Source of the DNA: Zhengitettix transpicula
Taxonomy: Eukaryota; Arthropoda; Insecta; Orthoptera; Tetrigidae
Length of the DNA: 64,000 nt
Reading direction: 5' to 3'
NCBI GenBank assembly: GCA_037074705.1
Contig: CM073590.1
Location: 215,060,746 to 215,124,745, forward strand
Position numbers and translations under genes: made by a program. Under the pieces are notes generated by a model. The model was not told the origin of the DNA. It did not search any database and saw only the letters and a list, made by a program, of their open reading frames with translations. Below, in pieces: positions 36,490-48,966 of this stretch (position 1 is its first letter; each line of letters opens with the position of its first letter).

Positions 36490-39400
36490 TTCCAAAAATA
36501 CAAATGCAATTGAACATTTTGATAGATTAATTATACATTTCAAATGTGCGTTTCTTACAATATTACATTTTAAGAATTCGCATTTGATAATCATTTATCA
36601 TAATAGTTGGATAATTCTTTAACATTAACTTGTTTGACACTGCGACAGTTGCAAATTTCACCGTACTCTAGTCATAGTCTGTCTTTAGAAGGTGGCGTCT
36701 GCTTATGAATATGAATCACTCTCTTGTTTCTTAACTGAATTTATGAGCATTTTTATTCTCCTTTTTTCCGTTTTATCATTTAAGTGTGAGTAAAAATATT
36801 TCAATATATTTAAGAATGATGTAGGGGATATTTGGTAATCTTTAATAATGTTCCACAGCATTTATACTATTAATTACTTTTAAGTAACTAACATTTTCGC
36901 GGTTTATTAGCAAATGTGTAGAATTTTATATATTGCAAGTTTACATATTACAACTTCTTATAGCTCTAAATCTAAGTACCTCGATCTGTGAAACCTTCTA
37001 TGAAAATCCTTGGCTTTCAACGAAGCGAAATGTGAGTCGAAAGCGTCACGTTAAAAACATTACATACTAAGCGTAAAATAAACAAATATATTCTGAGAAT
37101 AATATGTCGTAGATAAAGACATTCTGCGATGGAGGATATTGTGGATTCCTATGACCGCACGACTGTGGTAGTGTTTATTGCAAACGAGGAAAAATAATAA
37201 CGTAAAATATTTTACTAAATACAGTTAAGTAAAACGTTTAGTAAAATACAATCCTGCCATGCGTACAGGTGAGCCCCGGTCCAATAATTCCAGATGATGA
37301 CACGTACCGTCACTGATTTGCTTTCGCACTCTGCTATGTACAGTCTGCTCCGTAATCGGGATATAGTCAAAGTTTCGACATATTACTAAGGTTCGTCCTG
37401 GACGAGAATGATTGGTAGATAGCTTTAGACAAAAACAAAACATACACGTAGGCAATTAATAAATATAAATGTAATGATGTCGAACCTATGTCAATGTAGA
37501 GGGGACGTCGTACACCAATTGAGTGTCAACATGGGGCGGTACCAGGTACTGAACTCTCTCCCATGTTGTCAGGATTTCAGCGAAGCGCACACACGAACAA
37601 AACTCGTAAATTTATTTAGAAAGCTGGATAATATGTTTTTATTTTCATATATTTTTTTTTGTAATTTATCGTAAAGTAAAAAACCAGAAATAACGAATAA
37701 TGATTATTAAAAGATCTCCAGGTAATATCAACGTCTAAAATCCATTCGTGTGAAGATGCAGGAAAAAGATTGTTGTTATTATTTACTTAAGTTTAATAAA
37801 ATCTTTGTTTGCGACTGAATTTCAGTAAATAAATTTTTATTATCAATATCTCAGAATAAAAACAATATTTAGCTATCTATTGAAATATGACAATTCGTAT
37901 GTGTGGTGTTATTTAGCATAATACATTAGTTACAGTAACGTCTTGCAGTCTGATTAAAACTAAGGAGAAAATGTCGTAAAATACGTTCATATACTTTTCA
38001 GTAATTTGCTTATAGAATTATTTAGAAATAAGACAATACCAATTATTTATATTCTTACAGATAGATTTTCAGTTTATTTTCACCACTCTCGCTTACGAGG
38101 AAAGGATTTCAATATTGTGTACATTATTTCTAGTGACTATTTGGTTCCCATATTCAGTACGAAAATAATTAATTCTTTTTAAAATTTGTGAAAAAATTTC
38201 CATTTAATTTTCGTGATTATGTTTAGAAGTTGTAGTTTTCCCTGATTGGACTCAATACTTCTATAAGAAACATTCATCTCCGCGCACGTGCCCAATCCAT
38301 ATTCTTGGATCTAAATGTGGAGTGCAACATAACCCACGGAGTATTTTAGGCAAGTGTAAATGAAACTGTGGACAAGGTCGTTGGAGTCTAGTTAACAGAA
38401 CTCGCTCTCTCAAGTGCAGGAAATACAAACTCCGCCGGCTGAGAGAAACGGAACAGCGCAAAAAGAAATGTTACTGAACTGGGCAGGCAAGAACAGCATT
38501 ACGTCACACAAATTTCTCTTACAGTCGCATCCAACTTCTTGCCCCGTCTTCTGCGGCGGAGCTGCTCGAGGATTTTCCCTCAACTTCAGGAACACCACTA
38601 TGCACTTATGGAACTGATTCACAGTTAATGGTTTGCAGTAATTTAGTCTCAACCCGCACAAACGACGAAATTTCACTGAACGTTCATATCTGATATTAAA
38701 TTCTCCTTCCCTACCTGCTGATTCTGGTCATACAATAAATGTATAAAGAGAAAATAATTGTCTCTAACACTATTTATTTCATAGCGTAAAAAGAAAAGAA
38801 TGAACGTAAAGATCTGAACATAAGCATACTAATCATATATTTTAATTTTATTGATAGCGGAAACAATTTAATATATCAATTTCATAGTAGAGCCTTGAAC
38901 TTAAACTTACCGCGGGAATCGTTAAAAATTCTAATACAGAGTATGTAAATTTTCCTTAACTGTTTGCGTCTCAACTGTACCCTGAGCGCACTCCACCACA
39001 GCAAGATTATTCCACTTTTTTTCTAGAGACGTTGCGGAGAAAAAAAATTTGCCTACATCAATATTCCCTGGTATACATAATTCCTTGAATTTATTATTGC
39101 TTCTTCAGAGCCATTCCAAATAACCTTTATTCCTCGCTTATCCGCTGCAAAGTTTAAAAACAGCGTGTAAGGTCTTTTTATTTCCAATATTATTTTAATA
39201 ACTATGATCGGATATACGAATGTATGACAGATAAGTGGCTGCGTCGTGTTCGTACATAGATAAATATGCATTTGATGGGTTTTAATTGTTCCAAGGGCAG
39301 TCTCATTTAAAAATGGAGATTAATTTCAGAACTTTCTCCTAACACTACTTAAACAATTCTCGTTTGGTTTCCCAGGAGTAGAAAAAATACATTTTTTCCC

Positions 39401-39997
39401 CCCGACAATGCTAAAGCACTACAAAGTCAGTTACGATTTCCATCAGCGGAAAACCTTGGAAGTCCCAGAGTCCTTCAATTAATGAAGCTTTCCCCCTCTA
39501 GAACTTTGATAATTACAGTTTAGGAGCTTGAAGAGCAATGTACTTGTGGTGATAAGTCTTAATCTTGCTAAACTATAATGTTTGATAATTCTATGTTGTT
39601 TTTTTTCGTTTAAACCACAAAAGAAAAATGAAATATTCTTTCAACATAAAACTTTTATAAAATTTATAACACTGAATTAAGTTACAAAATAAATTTTAGA
39701 AATATATGAAAAATTCACGTCTGATTGAAAATTAATAATAAGAAATATAGCCAATTTGAGGATGTGACCCTTGTGTCTACTGACAATAGCGGCCACAGTC
39801 ATTCAGGCTTCTCTACACTCACATGATGTATCCCGTGAGACAATTATATCCGCGGACTCGGTCCCTACGGCGTAGAGCTACTTTCGACCTTGCGTCTAAG
39901 GGCATTAGAGGTCAAAATGCCTCGCCTGGCTTGAATAAATGGTATCACTTAAATAAAATTTCACAGTTACTTATCTGTTGATTAAACAAGGGATATG

Positions 39998-40000
<3 letters not shown>
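36490..40000. other. Unrecognised, mostly AT-rich DNA
   Basis: Short overlapping frames at 37225-37455, 38261-38676 and 39053-39271 show no motif. A GC-richer patch at about 38250-38700 was read on both strands without recognition. No repeat arrays. Confidence 0.5.

Positions 40001-40030
<30 letters not shown>
40001..40030. repeat. (TA)n microsatellite
   Basis: Pure alternating tract immediately left of the inverted-arm element that follows. Confidence 0.85.
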
Positions 40031-40033
<3 letters not shown>

Positions 40034-41396
40034 TAAAAGAAGTAATAAAATAAATAACAGGAAACGTTTCTGGAAGACTTGTTTTTTTCATCAAGTGCAG
40101 AAAAAACGCAAGAGCCTAGAGCAGAGCTGTCAAACCTTTTCATGCGTGCGCATTACCACATAATACTTCTATTACTACTGCTAACAACAGTAATAATAAT
40201 AATAATAATTAAAATACTCAAAATTCACTCTGTCTTATAAAAAAGTGTAATAATATTTACTCACATATGTAAAATTTGTGTCTGAATATTCCGTGAAAGA
40301 TGAGAAAAATCTGGTCTGTAGCTGCTCTTAACGCGTTATCTAAAAAGTAGACTGTCAGGCAGGATCAGTACATATTTATTATTATGCTCTCTGTTGAAAA
40401 TGAAACTTCAGAGGCACCTCGGCCTTGTTTGAGAGGTGTATGTTCCGGGGTCACAGACCTTGGGCAACGGTAAGAGTTGTTTGCTGTTCCCATTGGAACG
40501 GTCGGCCAGCTGCCTCCTAAACTGGTCGAGGTACGGAGAAGGGAATGCTGCGTCCCCACAGCAGACTCTTCTCCGCTTCACTTTCAGGCGAATTGCCGGG
40601 TAGGATCCTTAAACTATAGCCCGGGGGCCCTAATTAACCCTTGACTACCTTTCCCTACCCTGCCGCATCCCCCCTTTCAAAACCCTTCCTATGCTATTAA
40701 AGGGGAGTTGCCACCATGTGGATTACCCTCATGTAGCCTGTTATCCTAAAAACAAAACAAAAAAACAATGGAATATTTTTCTCTGTCTACGAGAATGAAG
40801 AAATTGTCGCAGTTTGCATCATAGGAGTCTTTTTCAAGTTTTGTAATTTTCATTTAAAATTCTTCACGATTTATATTTCACACACTCTTTTTCCAAGATC
40901 AAAAACGTCACCTGAAGAGAATTTATTATTGAAAAACATCACTACAGTTTCAATCAATGGAAACTGTCGAAATCTATTGCCAAATTTGCACCCGAGAGTT
41001 TCAAGATCCTTGATAAATGATCACGCTTACCGCTATTATCTCTTTCTAGAATAGATTTTATATTTGGAAAGTGTTAAGGGAAATTTCTGTTAAAATGTGT
41101 AATCCATAACTTCGGCCCTTTTCAATCGGTAGCGTTAAAAATAAAGGAAGGTCATTTCTTCATGGAAATACCTTAAAAAACCCATTTTAAATAGTAAAAA
41201 TTGGAAAATTACGATTATATATCTGGAGGGCGCCAAGAAACGAGACGACGTCCTGGTCTAGAGCGACACGCCTTTTGAGTTTCGTCAACTAACTAGTGCA
41301 GTTGTGTCTCTCTAGGCGCTTGCATTTTTTCTGCACCTGAAGAAAGTAACAAGGCTTCCAGAAACGTTGTGTGGTATTTATATTATCACTTATTTT
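40031..41396. mobile_element. Element with about 85-bp terminal inverted arms
   Basis: The left arm (40031-40118) and the reverse complement of the right arm (41309-41396) share AACGTTTCTGGAAG.CTTGTT, then AAGTGCAGAAAAAACGCAAG or AGGTGCAGAAAAAATGCAAG, then GCCTAGAG. Weaker similarity continues outward (AAGTAATAAAATAAATA against AAGTGATAATATAAATA). The right arm on the plus strand reads CCTGAAGAAAG...CCAGAAACGTT, the CTGAnGA...GAAACG pattern seen in termini of Penelope-like elements. No coding domain remains inside. An R copy (40412-40767) is nested within, so this element is older than that insertion. A MITE-type DNA transposon is the main alternative. Confidence 0.6.
40412..40767 (+). mobile_element. 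Retroposon family R, copy 5 (5'-truncated, plus strand)
   Basis: This is the only R copy in the opposite orientation. Its sense strand starts within GAGGCACCTCGGCC, so about 150-180 bases of the 5' part are missing. It continues through GGTGTATGTTCCGGGGTC, GGCCAGCTGCCTCCTAAACT and CCGGGTAGGATCCTTAAA to CTCATGTAGCCTGTTATCC, ending in an impure A-rich tail (AAAAACAAAACAAAAAAAC). Because the A-tail is now on the right, it fixes the transcriptional sense of the family. Target duplication not clear. Confidence 0.82.
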
Positions 41397-41769
41397 GACT
41401 GTAATTATTATTATTATTAATTTATAGTTATTTTTGTAGAGTTTACATTCTGCATTTAACAACACCATTAAATTTTAATTATTTTTTATTTTAATTAATA
41501 GCGACCGCGGTATGATATACGAAAAAATCCGCATTGTGGTATTTGAATCTATAGATTTTTCAGAGGCATCCTATTTTATTAAGACGTCACACTCGCATGT
41601 TTGACAGCTGACTCTTTAAGGTTACACTGAGTGTAAAATTTTTATTGTAAATGGAAATTATTACTCCATAGACGAGTTTTTGAATCGGTCACACATTCGC
41701 TGAACTGCCTTGTCTACAAAATTGCCGAATATGTAACAAATATATAAAAACTGTGTCCAGTTCTCTCTT
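41397..41769. other. Unrecognised DNA
   Basis: AT-rich with a (TTA)n run at about 41402-41420. GTTTGACAGCTGAC near 41589 resembles one hAT-type tip but has no convincing partner in a sensible nesting order. Confidence 0.45.
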
Positions 41770-42126
41770 TTGGTTATGTTTTCCTCCCTCTGCTTTCTGC
41801 TTTCTGCAGAAAATATCTATAACGACATCCCTCCGGACCTACCGGCAGGAGATGAATAACAAAAAGTGATAAGTGATGTGTGCGTGTTTCTTAAACAATG
41901 TTTGTATAAAATTGGCGACTGGTCAAACGTTAACAGTGCCTTATTGATTTGAATTTTTTGTGTATCTTCTTAATTATTACTATTAATATTAATTCATTTT
42001 ACATTTAATGTGTGTATTGTATTTATAAACTTACTTATTTTATATTGTATTAATCAAGGTAATGTAATATTTGTGATGAACCCTATATTATCTTAAGAGG
42101 GTTAATGGAGAATAAATCTATCTATG
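41770..42126 (+). mobile_element. Possible LINE 3' end
   Basis: A short readable stretch at about 41805 (ENIYNDIPPDLPAGDE, then a stop) resembles the last coding residues of jockey/CR1-type LINEs. An AT-rich trailer follows and ends in AATAAATCTATCTATG. The trailer and terminal motif parallel the LINE ending near 52240 (AATAAATCTAAATCTAA). No RT motif is present, so this would be a strongly 5'-truncated copy. The call rests on short matches. Confidence 0.3.
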
Positions 42127-45100
42127 TAGTCAGTAGGCCTGGATTTATTTCATAAACAGTTCCTTTCACTATTTTATCCACTATGATTTTATTCTGCTTT
42201 GAAACAATTCAGACGCAATTTATTTATTCCTTCATAGACACTGTATATCAGAAAAATAAAATATATACGAGTGACGTCATAGAATGGGAACTGAAATGAC
42301 TCTGGGGCCACACAAAAGTTTATAAATTAGCTAATTTTTTGCTGTGAAATGCGAACAGTACAGGGAAAAGAATAGACCAGAATAAGAGAAACAAGTAGAG
42401 GAATCGCACCAACGCAGATATTTATAATTAGTAATTATAAACTAAATGAGAATAATATAAGAAGTATGAGTTTTTTTTCAATAGATGCGTCAGAAGAAAC
42501 GGAGTCTAAGCGCAGGTAAAGGTTTACTCCATTAGGAAAATATCGCCCAAATATTATGTATTTAGAACCCAAAGTTGTCTAGTTGAAAAAGGTAGGACAC
42601 TGACAGCGCGTTTTTCAAGCCATTAATAAGCCTGAACTTTCCCCAGAGAAAATTTGGTGAAGACAAACGAACAGTCCTAGTGTTGTGGTGGAGATGTGAG
42701 CATATCGCAGATAAACCTAATTAAGACGGTGGACATATTTTGGGGAGAGACAGTTAATATTATTAGTTAGTAATAGAAATTATTTGAACTAAGAGTTAGA
42801 TATAATGTAGATATAAGTAGTGAATGGAGAGCGTATTTTATTTAAAATTATGAGTATTGAACGAGAGTTCGGTTCCTCTCCACCGGCTGCACCCAAATAT
42901 TCAAATTCTAAGAAATTTCCTGCAAGTCGTTTTCCGAAATGAAAAAGTAAACTTTTTTTTGTATCCCAAGTATTAGAAATTTAGTTCAGAATTTCCTATT
43001 TTAAGGAATTATATTAAATGAAATCACTGGAAACATATAATTATTAAAAGGTAAATAATAGCTTCCATTATTTTTTAAATACATATATGTATTGTGTATT
43101 AATAATTTTGTAATATAGCCCAATCCATCTTTTTTATTATATCATATATCGAGTCAAGCTGTAATTTTTATTTTAAATAGTAAAAATTCATGTATGGTAC
43201 AATAGAGTACAAAAAAAACCAAATTTCCTCAAAAGCAGATGTAAAGCGCCCATATTCAGGAATTCTGCACAAATTTCCAAATAATGGTTTTCTTTATTAC
43301 AATGTATGTGCAGACTCACCGGGAAACCAAGAGTTAGCCAATAACCTCTTTATTGTCTCGACCACGTTGATGTTTTCCCAGGTGAGGAAATAATGCTCGC
43401 GAAGCTTTTTTACTTAATCTGAGACATATGTGATTTTTAGCATTATTTTTGACAAGTAGGGTAACTCGCCAAGAGATCCATGAGCAAAAGTTGATGTCCC
43501 ACACCTCTTTAGAAGATGGAGAAGAGAACAACAAAGAAAATATTGATTTCGGATACCCGGACTCACAACCAAGCAGACAAAATCGAAAAATATTCAACTA
43601 TAACCGGAAAATATTCTACTATAAACCAGAAGTATATGTAAGTATATCCTACAATTCTTCTAACACCTCGATATTTATTAAAAACCCTGAGATAGATTTA
43701 TTTTTGTATTACAAAACAGTGGTTTGCAAATTGTATATGTAATAAGAATTCCTTTGTCAAGAAATTTTAAATTGTAATTTAAATAAATTTGTTAATTAAT
43801 TAACATTTAAATATAATTTAAGACGAAATTTTATATAAATGCCTCCGGAAAGGAATAAGGGGTAGTATAAAGAATATAAATGATACATACCGTAGTAGAG
43901 AAGTCATGTCTATTGTAAGAATCATATACGTTTTATTCATCATTTAATCAAAAAATTAGTTTAAACACACATTTTCCGTATCATTAAAGGTGGTGTGCAA
44001 AAATCGTTCTGAATAATAATTATTAACGAGAGATGATATGTTTACACTTAAAGGTTGTGAACAACTTCATTAGCATTACCACAATTTTTTAAAATTTATA
44101 TTTCACGATATAGGTTTTAGAATAAATGATTAATTAAACATAATGTATACCTGTAATTAACCTACATTTTTCCAACTCAGGATTATTTCTTTGTGTTTAT
44201 ATTCATATATTTTTTATTCATAAAGTTAGTCGGGTTGGGAAAGCTCTGATCGTGCACAATTAGTGCAATAAATTGAGATGCATATTTACTGCAAGTAAAT
44301 GCAAATGCAGTACTGAAGAAGCTGCAGTATTTTCTCATCAGCCCCGAACCCGTAATTTGTTGAACGCTAACGACCTCCTAAAATTTCTGAATGGGGAATC
44401 CTCCGTCAAATCAATGAACTGTTGCGAGAGCTTGATTGATTGCTTGGACTTAAGCCAAGAGTAGGTGGGCTTTCCATGAATAATTCATCCAGAATGTTAG
44501 TATAGGATGCTCTGATATTTATCATAAATAGAGAGGGATTTTATTCATATAAATTCTTCCCTTTCAAACACGGCGGTGGGTTTCTTACAAAACTCAAATA
44601 TATGAGTGAAAACCATTTATCAAGCCGTTTATGCGTACGCATGCGTTTTAACGTGTTTTATATTTCTTAGAATTCTTTACAAATATCCCTAAAGGACACG
44701 TTACTAATATCTTCGGGTTGAAATACTACTAATAAAAAATGAGAACTGCAACTTAGAATAAAATTCCTCTCAAAATGAATGGTATGTATAAATATTTCTT
44801 ATAAAAAGGAGTAGGATTTCCGAATAGGAAATTACTATAAAAAAGTTCACTGGTAACAATTTATTCTGAGATAAACATTATGAAAAATATTAACATTTAG
44901 TTTAATATTTGCATCAGCTACTTTTGAAGCAACACTAAAAATTCGAAAATGCAGTAAAGAGATGGTACTGTAATAATATATTAAAATTGCTTCAAGAATA
45001 ACCATAGTACTAGGTTGCGCATTGTGGCATGATGGCAATAGAATTTGTAAAATAGAATGCATAAGACGACATTAACATGTCCTCGTTACTGGAAAAAAGG

Positions 45101-46110
45101 TGACCATCAGTAACATATCAGACAAAAAGAAGGAAATTTCACTGAATAAATTACATATTAGTATATGGCTTGTTTTGTCTTCAGACATTTTATATGAAGG
45201 CCCCAAAAACTGTTAACTCAGTCACTTGAAACTAAACTGGTAAACAGAACGACACAGAAGCAATAGTTTGAAGCATACTTACATATTTTACCAATTACTC
45301 GTATCTCTGGAAGTACTAAGACATTTGGGAAATTAAAATACGACTTCATGACATCTATGTGGCATGTGGGTGGCATAACTTAAAAAAACGATAACGGAAA
45401 CAAATTAATCGCTGAGAGTATTCAAAATAAATTAGTTGGAATTCAAATTTATCAGGCTAATTCAAATTAAATGACAGATATTTGGTGAAGTATACAGGTC
45501 GTGAGATATAGAAAGCCGTATTAAATGCGCAGTAGGAGAAGGGAGAAGATGCAGGGGAGTATTGTCGTCGGGTTGGGGCAGAGTGCTTATTTTATCGTGG
45601 AGAAAAACTGGAGCAAGGAAATCAATCTTCAAAATAAATTATTGTATTCTTACGATCGAGATTTACATACTGCGGCCACATCTTTTTAGCACACCCTGTA
45701 CTTATCTCTTAACTTTTACGGATGAAATATTTATCGTACAGCATATTCTGAATGGAACTGAATATATTTATTTGGGTCCTTTTTTTTGTAGAATAGTTTT
45801 TAAACTACTAAGTTGCAGTAACAAAGCTCGTATTGAACTGAGTCCCGACCCACTTCAACTACAATTACAGACCCGTGGACGACTACGTATAATATTTTGA
45901 CACAACAAGCTACTTGTCTCCAGTTTTACTTGCTATAAGAATTACGAAATGTAAGAGGAATTACACGCTTTTATAACGACATTTAAGTTTCACGAAGAAA
46001 AATATAATTATAAGCAATTTTTGAGGAATTAAAAGAATGTAATTTTTGTTTGAAGAAGTAAAGAGATAGTTATTCTGGTTGTGAAGTTTGTTGAGAGTGG
46101 TGTTGGAATA
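42127..46110. other. Unrecognised, mostly AT-rich DNA
   Basis: Frames at 43449-43742 (97 codons, acidic centre), 44273-44464 (63 codons, Cys-containing) and 45562-45900 (112 codons) were inspected. None shows a known domain, an acceptable splice frame or a conserved motif. A 22-bp direct repeat (AAAATATTC.ACTATAA) occurs at about 43577-43625. AGCACACCCTGTAC near 45700 resembles a transposon tip but has no partner. Confidence 0.45.
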
Positions 46111-46444
46111 CTTAGTGAAGAATTTGTTGGGGGTTCCATTGTCTATAGTACAAAAAATAACGATAGAGTGGAAGGAGATTAAACTCTGCTCCTCTTCAGG
46201 GAGAGAGGTTAAGAATCAGAGCTCAGCACAACAGTCCGAACACTCCTTGACTAAATAAAAATACTAGATTCATACTATTTCAAAGAGTCGGATTATCGAA
46301 GCCTTCGCATCTGACTGACTCTTAACCCATTTTCCTGATGACGAGCTGTTCGAAACGTAGGATCGTTCTTTCCTCCTTCTTCAAATCTCTCATTATCTCT
46401 TCTACTATAGAACAATGGAACACCCGACAAATTCTTTACTAAGA
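46111..46444. mobile_element. Short element with about 115-130 bp inverted arms
   Basis: The left arm (46111-46225) and the reverse complement of the right arm (46311-46444) share CTTAGT.AAGAATTTGT.GGG.GTTCCATTGT.CTATAGTA, ATAA.GA.AGA, GAAGGAG and GGTTAAGA.TCAG. The spacer is only about 85 bases. The right arm contains CTGATGA...GAAAC. The shape (long inverted arms with a CTGATGA/GAAACG motif, no coding) parallels the element at 40031-41396, though the sequences differ. A Penelope-like terminal fragment or a fold-back MITE are both possible. Confidence 0.6.
46335..46370 (+). ncRNA. Hammerhead-ribozyme-like core (incomplete)
   Basis: The strand reads CTGATGA, a ten-base segment that can form a weak three-base-pair stem II (GAG/TTC), then GAAAC. 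ACG and CGT a few bases further on could form stem III, followed by TT, the expected cleavage context. The flanks that should make stem I (before CTGATGA and after the cleavage site) are not complementary, and stem II has one unpaired base. It therefore looks like a decayed or coincidental core, not an active ribozyme. Confidence 0.25.
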
Positions 46445-47734
46445 AGCAGTTGTTGATAATAAATTACATTGTCAGTAGGTGGAACTTGTAACGAATAATG
46501 AAGATAGATACATGGATAATATTTGAATTAAAAATCAATCAGATTAAAAGCGACCAATATCATGGACATTCGAAGTGTGTTAAGAGTAAGAAAAGACACT
46601 TCATAATAAAACAATGGTAGACTAATAATTAGAGAAAGTAAGAGATGGAGTTTTTTCGAATTTCCAATTCTCAAACTCAATAATTAATTTCCGTACCAAT
46701 AACTGTATTTAATTCCACCATATATTTATATTTTAATTGAGACAAATGTCTAAAAACAATGCTATAGTTTGATTTCACAAGAAATACCAATGATGCTTAC
46801 CGCGCATTTTCGCCTAACCTTATTACTGAACGTTTTTCTTCTCAGTTTAAATAGTTTGAATGTATAGGAACCTTACGTTATTGAACTCCTGCTTATTTGG
46901 CACTTGACCTGTTTCCATCGCTCTTGGACAGAGGTCTTATATGGCTGCATAATTCTGATTCACTTTTTCAACGGGATTCCAATCGAATGCGTTTCTGGAA
47001 CATTCGATCCGATCTGGAATTCCTTACAGCTATCCGTCTGATCCTAGCGTGAAATTGGCGTATAATGGACGAATAAATCGCTATTGTGAGTGAAAGTTTT
47101 GCTCGAGAGACGCCGGCAGCAGCGTCTTAGACGAGGAAGGCCTGTCCCTTTGTGCCTGGTTCAAAGCGAAGACGTGAACTGTAAATAGACGGCAACGTCT
47201 TTGTGTTGTGTTGGTCCCATAAACGCAAGGCACGCATTGCAAGTCCGAGCACAATCAAGCGAATCTCGGACAAACAAGACGCGCCCATAACGGTAACAGG
47301 CGACTTGCTTGGAACAACCGACGTCTTTTGTTCTAATACAATAACAATGTGGTTCTATAGTGCCTCGACATCTTACTTAAAAAGTTATCAATACAATAAT
47401 TTCTACTGAAACGAAATAGTTACGATTATAACGACGAATATTTTCAATGCTAAAAATATGAATGTTTCTGGTATGATATTAAAGAAAACTACTCCTATTA
47501 TAGTTAAAAATTCCTTACTATTTATTGCTTCCACTGGCAAATAATCTGAATGCTACGTGTTTTCGTAAATGGATTAAGTCGATAAATTACTTCAAACATT
47601 TTTGTTAATAATATGTTAATAACATGTTTACGTTTATTGATTACAGAAGACAATATTAATCAGAAAAAAACTTCCTTTGAACATTATTGTTCATTTCTCC
47701 AAGCAACGATCAGTCTAACTATATATAAATATAT
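46445..47734. other. Unrecognised DNA
   Basis: A GC-richer patch at about 47060-47340 was read on both strands without recognition. The end (47720-47734) is a TATATAAATATAT tract abutting L copy E. Confidence 0.5.
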
Positions 47735-48916
47735 TGTAATACCCTCTCATGGATAATTATGATTATAGGAAAATATATTAAACACGTTATTAAATTTTAT
47801 CAACAAAACAATTTTATTAATCTAGAATACATTTTAATAAATCAGACTCTGTCATCCAGGGTCTTTACTGGGTTGATAAGAAAACGGAACACAAAATTTA
47901 CAATTAAAGAATGCTGTTAAAATAAATGAAAAACGAAATGAAACGAAATCTGACTCATTACTCTTATTTAAGAATTTACAACTATGAATACAGAAAAAAT
48001 AAATTTACAATCTCTCTGGTCCATGCAATTTGGATCTCTCGCATATCAGTACACAATCTCTTTATATAGGTATAAAGAGCACCAGGTTGTGCTCACACTT
48101 TGCTTTCACAGCCACCTCTTCTCGATGACGTTACCCTCACGACGAATTCCTCCAAACAACAAACTCTGCTGGCAGACAGATTTCCTCGACAAAACTCCTA
48201 CCGACTGTTGATGACTGATGTCCAACTGATTACTCTCGGCCACCTAGCTTGGCCTACCATCCGATGATCTCTCCTGACGACTCTAAAACTGCCTCTTGAA
48301 TGAATATTTATTTCGGCCACCATAACTTGGCCTACCATCCGATGATCTCTCCTGACGTCTGCTGACTCGAACTTCACTCTCCTATGACTTTCTCGTACAA
48401 ATTCTGCTACCACACTCCACGTCCATCTCCTTACAACTCTCACGTCCATCTCCCCTGAGGTCTCCCGTCCAACTGTGTTAGGTCTCCCGTCCAGCTCTAT
48501 ACCACACTCCAGTCCAACTTCTTTTATCTGGTTTCCCCCTCTCCAGAATATTCCCTTGTTTTCACAGTTTTTGAGTTTCCACGTTCGTCAAACAAACAAC
48601 AGCTATTGGCTTTCTCAGGCTACGAGCGCCCCTCAATACAATTAAAATAAACATTTCCTTTTAATATAATTGTATGTCCATAAAACTTCTGTCATTATGC
48701 CTTTTAGGGTTCCGTCCAGATGTCTGTTAAAACCATTAGCTCTAAGATCCGCTAAACGTCCAATTATAGTCCTCCCCTTCTCTAAGAGCCACTTATCCAT
48801 CATTTTATTATTATCTTTTTTTATATACAAACCACTCAAGAATCCCCAGTCTGAGTTGGTAAACAAATCTGATGAAATAAGAACAAAATTCATGTTCTTC
48901 TTAACTGGGTATTACA
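47735..48916 (-). mobile_element. LTR-like element, family L copy E
   Basis: The tips are TGTAATACCC (47735) and GGGTATTACA (48916), a perfect 10-bp inverted pair of the TGTAAT/ATTACA type. Read on the minus strand it has the order of copy C: a GGAGTGTGG/GGACG-rich repetitive region, CTATATAAAGAG (about 48060), GTCAGATTTCGTTTC (about 47950), GTAAAGACCCTGG (about 47865) and a terminal GAGGGTATTACA. Two matching blocks of about 45 bp (around 48238 and 48314) form an internal direct repeat. The left side abuts TATATAAATATAT. An 83-codon minus-strand frame (48642-48893) sits at the sense 5' side; I recognise nothing in it. The sense 5' boundary is less certain than the 3' one. Confidence 0.5.
48238..48358. 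repeat. 76-bp-spaced direct repeat inside L copy E
   Basis: Two blocks of about 45 bases containing TTGGCCTACCATCCGATGAT and CTCTCCTGACG start near 48238 and 48314. They are almost identical, so the duplication is younger than the general decay of the element. Confidence 0.8.
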
Positions 48917-48922
48917 AAACTT

Positions 48923-48957
<35 letters not shown>

Positions 48958-48966
48958 AATATATAT
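48917..48966. repeat. Compound (CA)n(TA)n microsatellite
   Basis: About nine CA units run into TA units between L copies E and D. It is the target tract next to copy D. Confidence 0.85.

Noticed and set aside
36091..36622. Open frames on both strands of R copies (60-156 codons), partly preserved between copies
   Set aside because: They follow from nucleotide similarity of a stop-poor repeat, run on both strands at once, and the 156-codon frame continues into flanking unique DNA. No protein family is recognised.
40123..41602. hAT-like tips (CAGAGCTGTCAAAC at about 40123 and GTTTGACAGCTGAC at about 41589)
   Set aside because: No matching 8-bp target duplication, and the pair overlaps rather than nests with the longer, clearer inverted arms at 40031-40118 and 41309-41396. 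Probably coincidental.
43449..44464. Frames at 43449-43742 and 44273-44464 as host exons
   Set aside because: No convincing splice acceptor and donor pair in frame and no recognised domain; left as unrecognised DNA.
45562..45900. 112-codon plus-strand frame
   Set aside because: No domain, no codon-level signal and no splice context. It also contains an ACACCCTGTA string typical of transposon tips, so chance or repeat-derived is more likely.
48642..48893. 83-codon minus-strand frame with overlapping plus-strand frame at 48670-48990
   Set aside because: Open on both strands, lies within the putative 5' part of an LTR-like element, and no gag or pol motif is visible.
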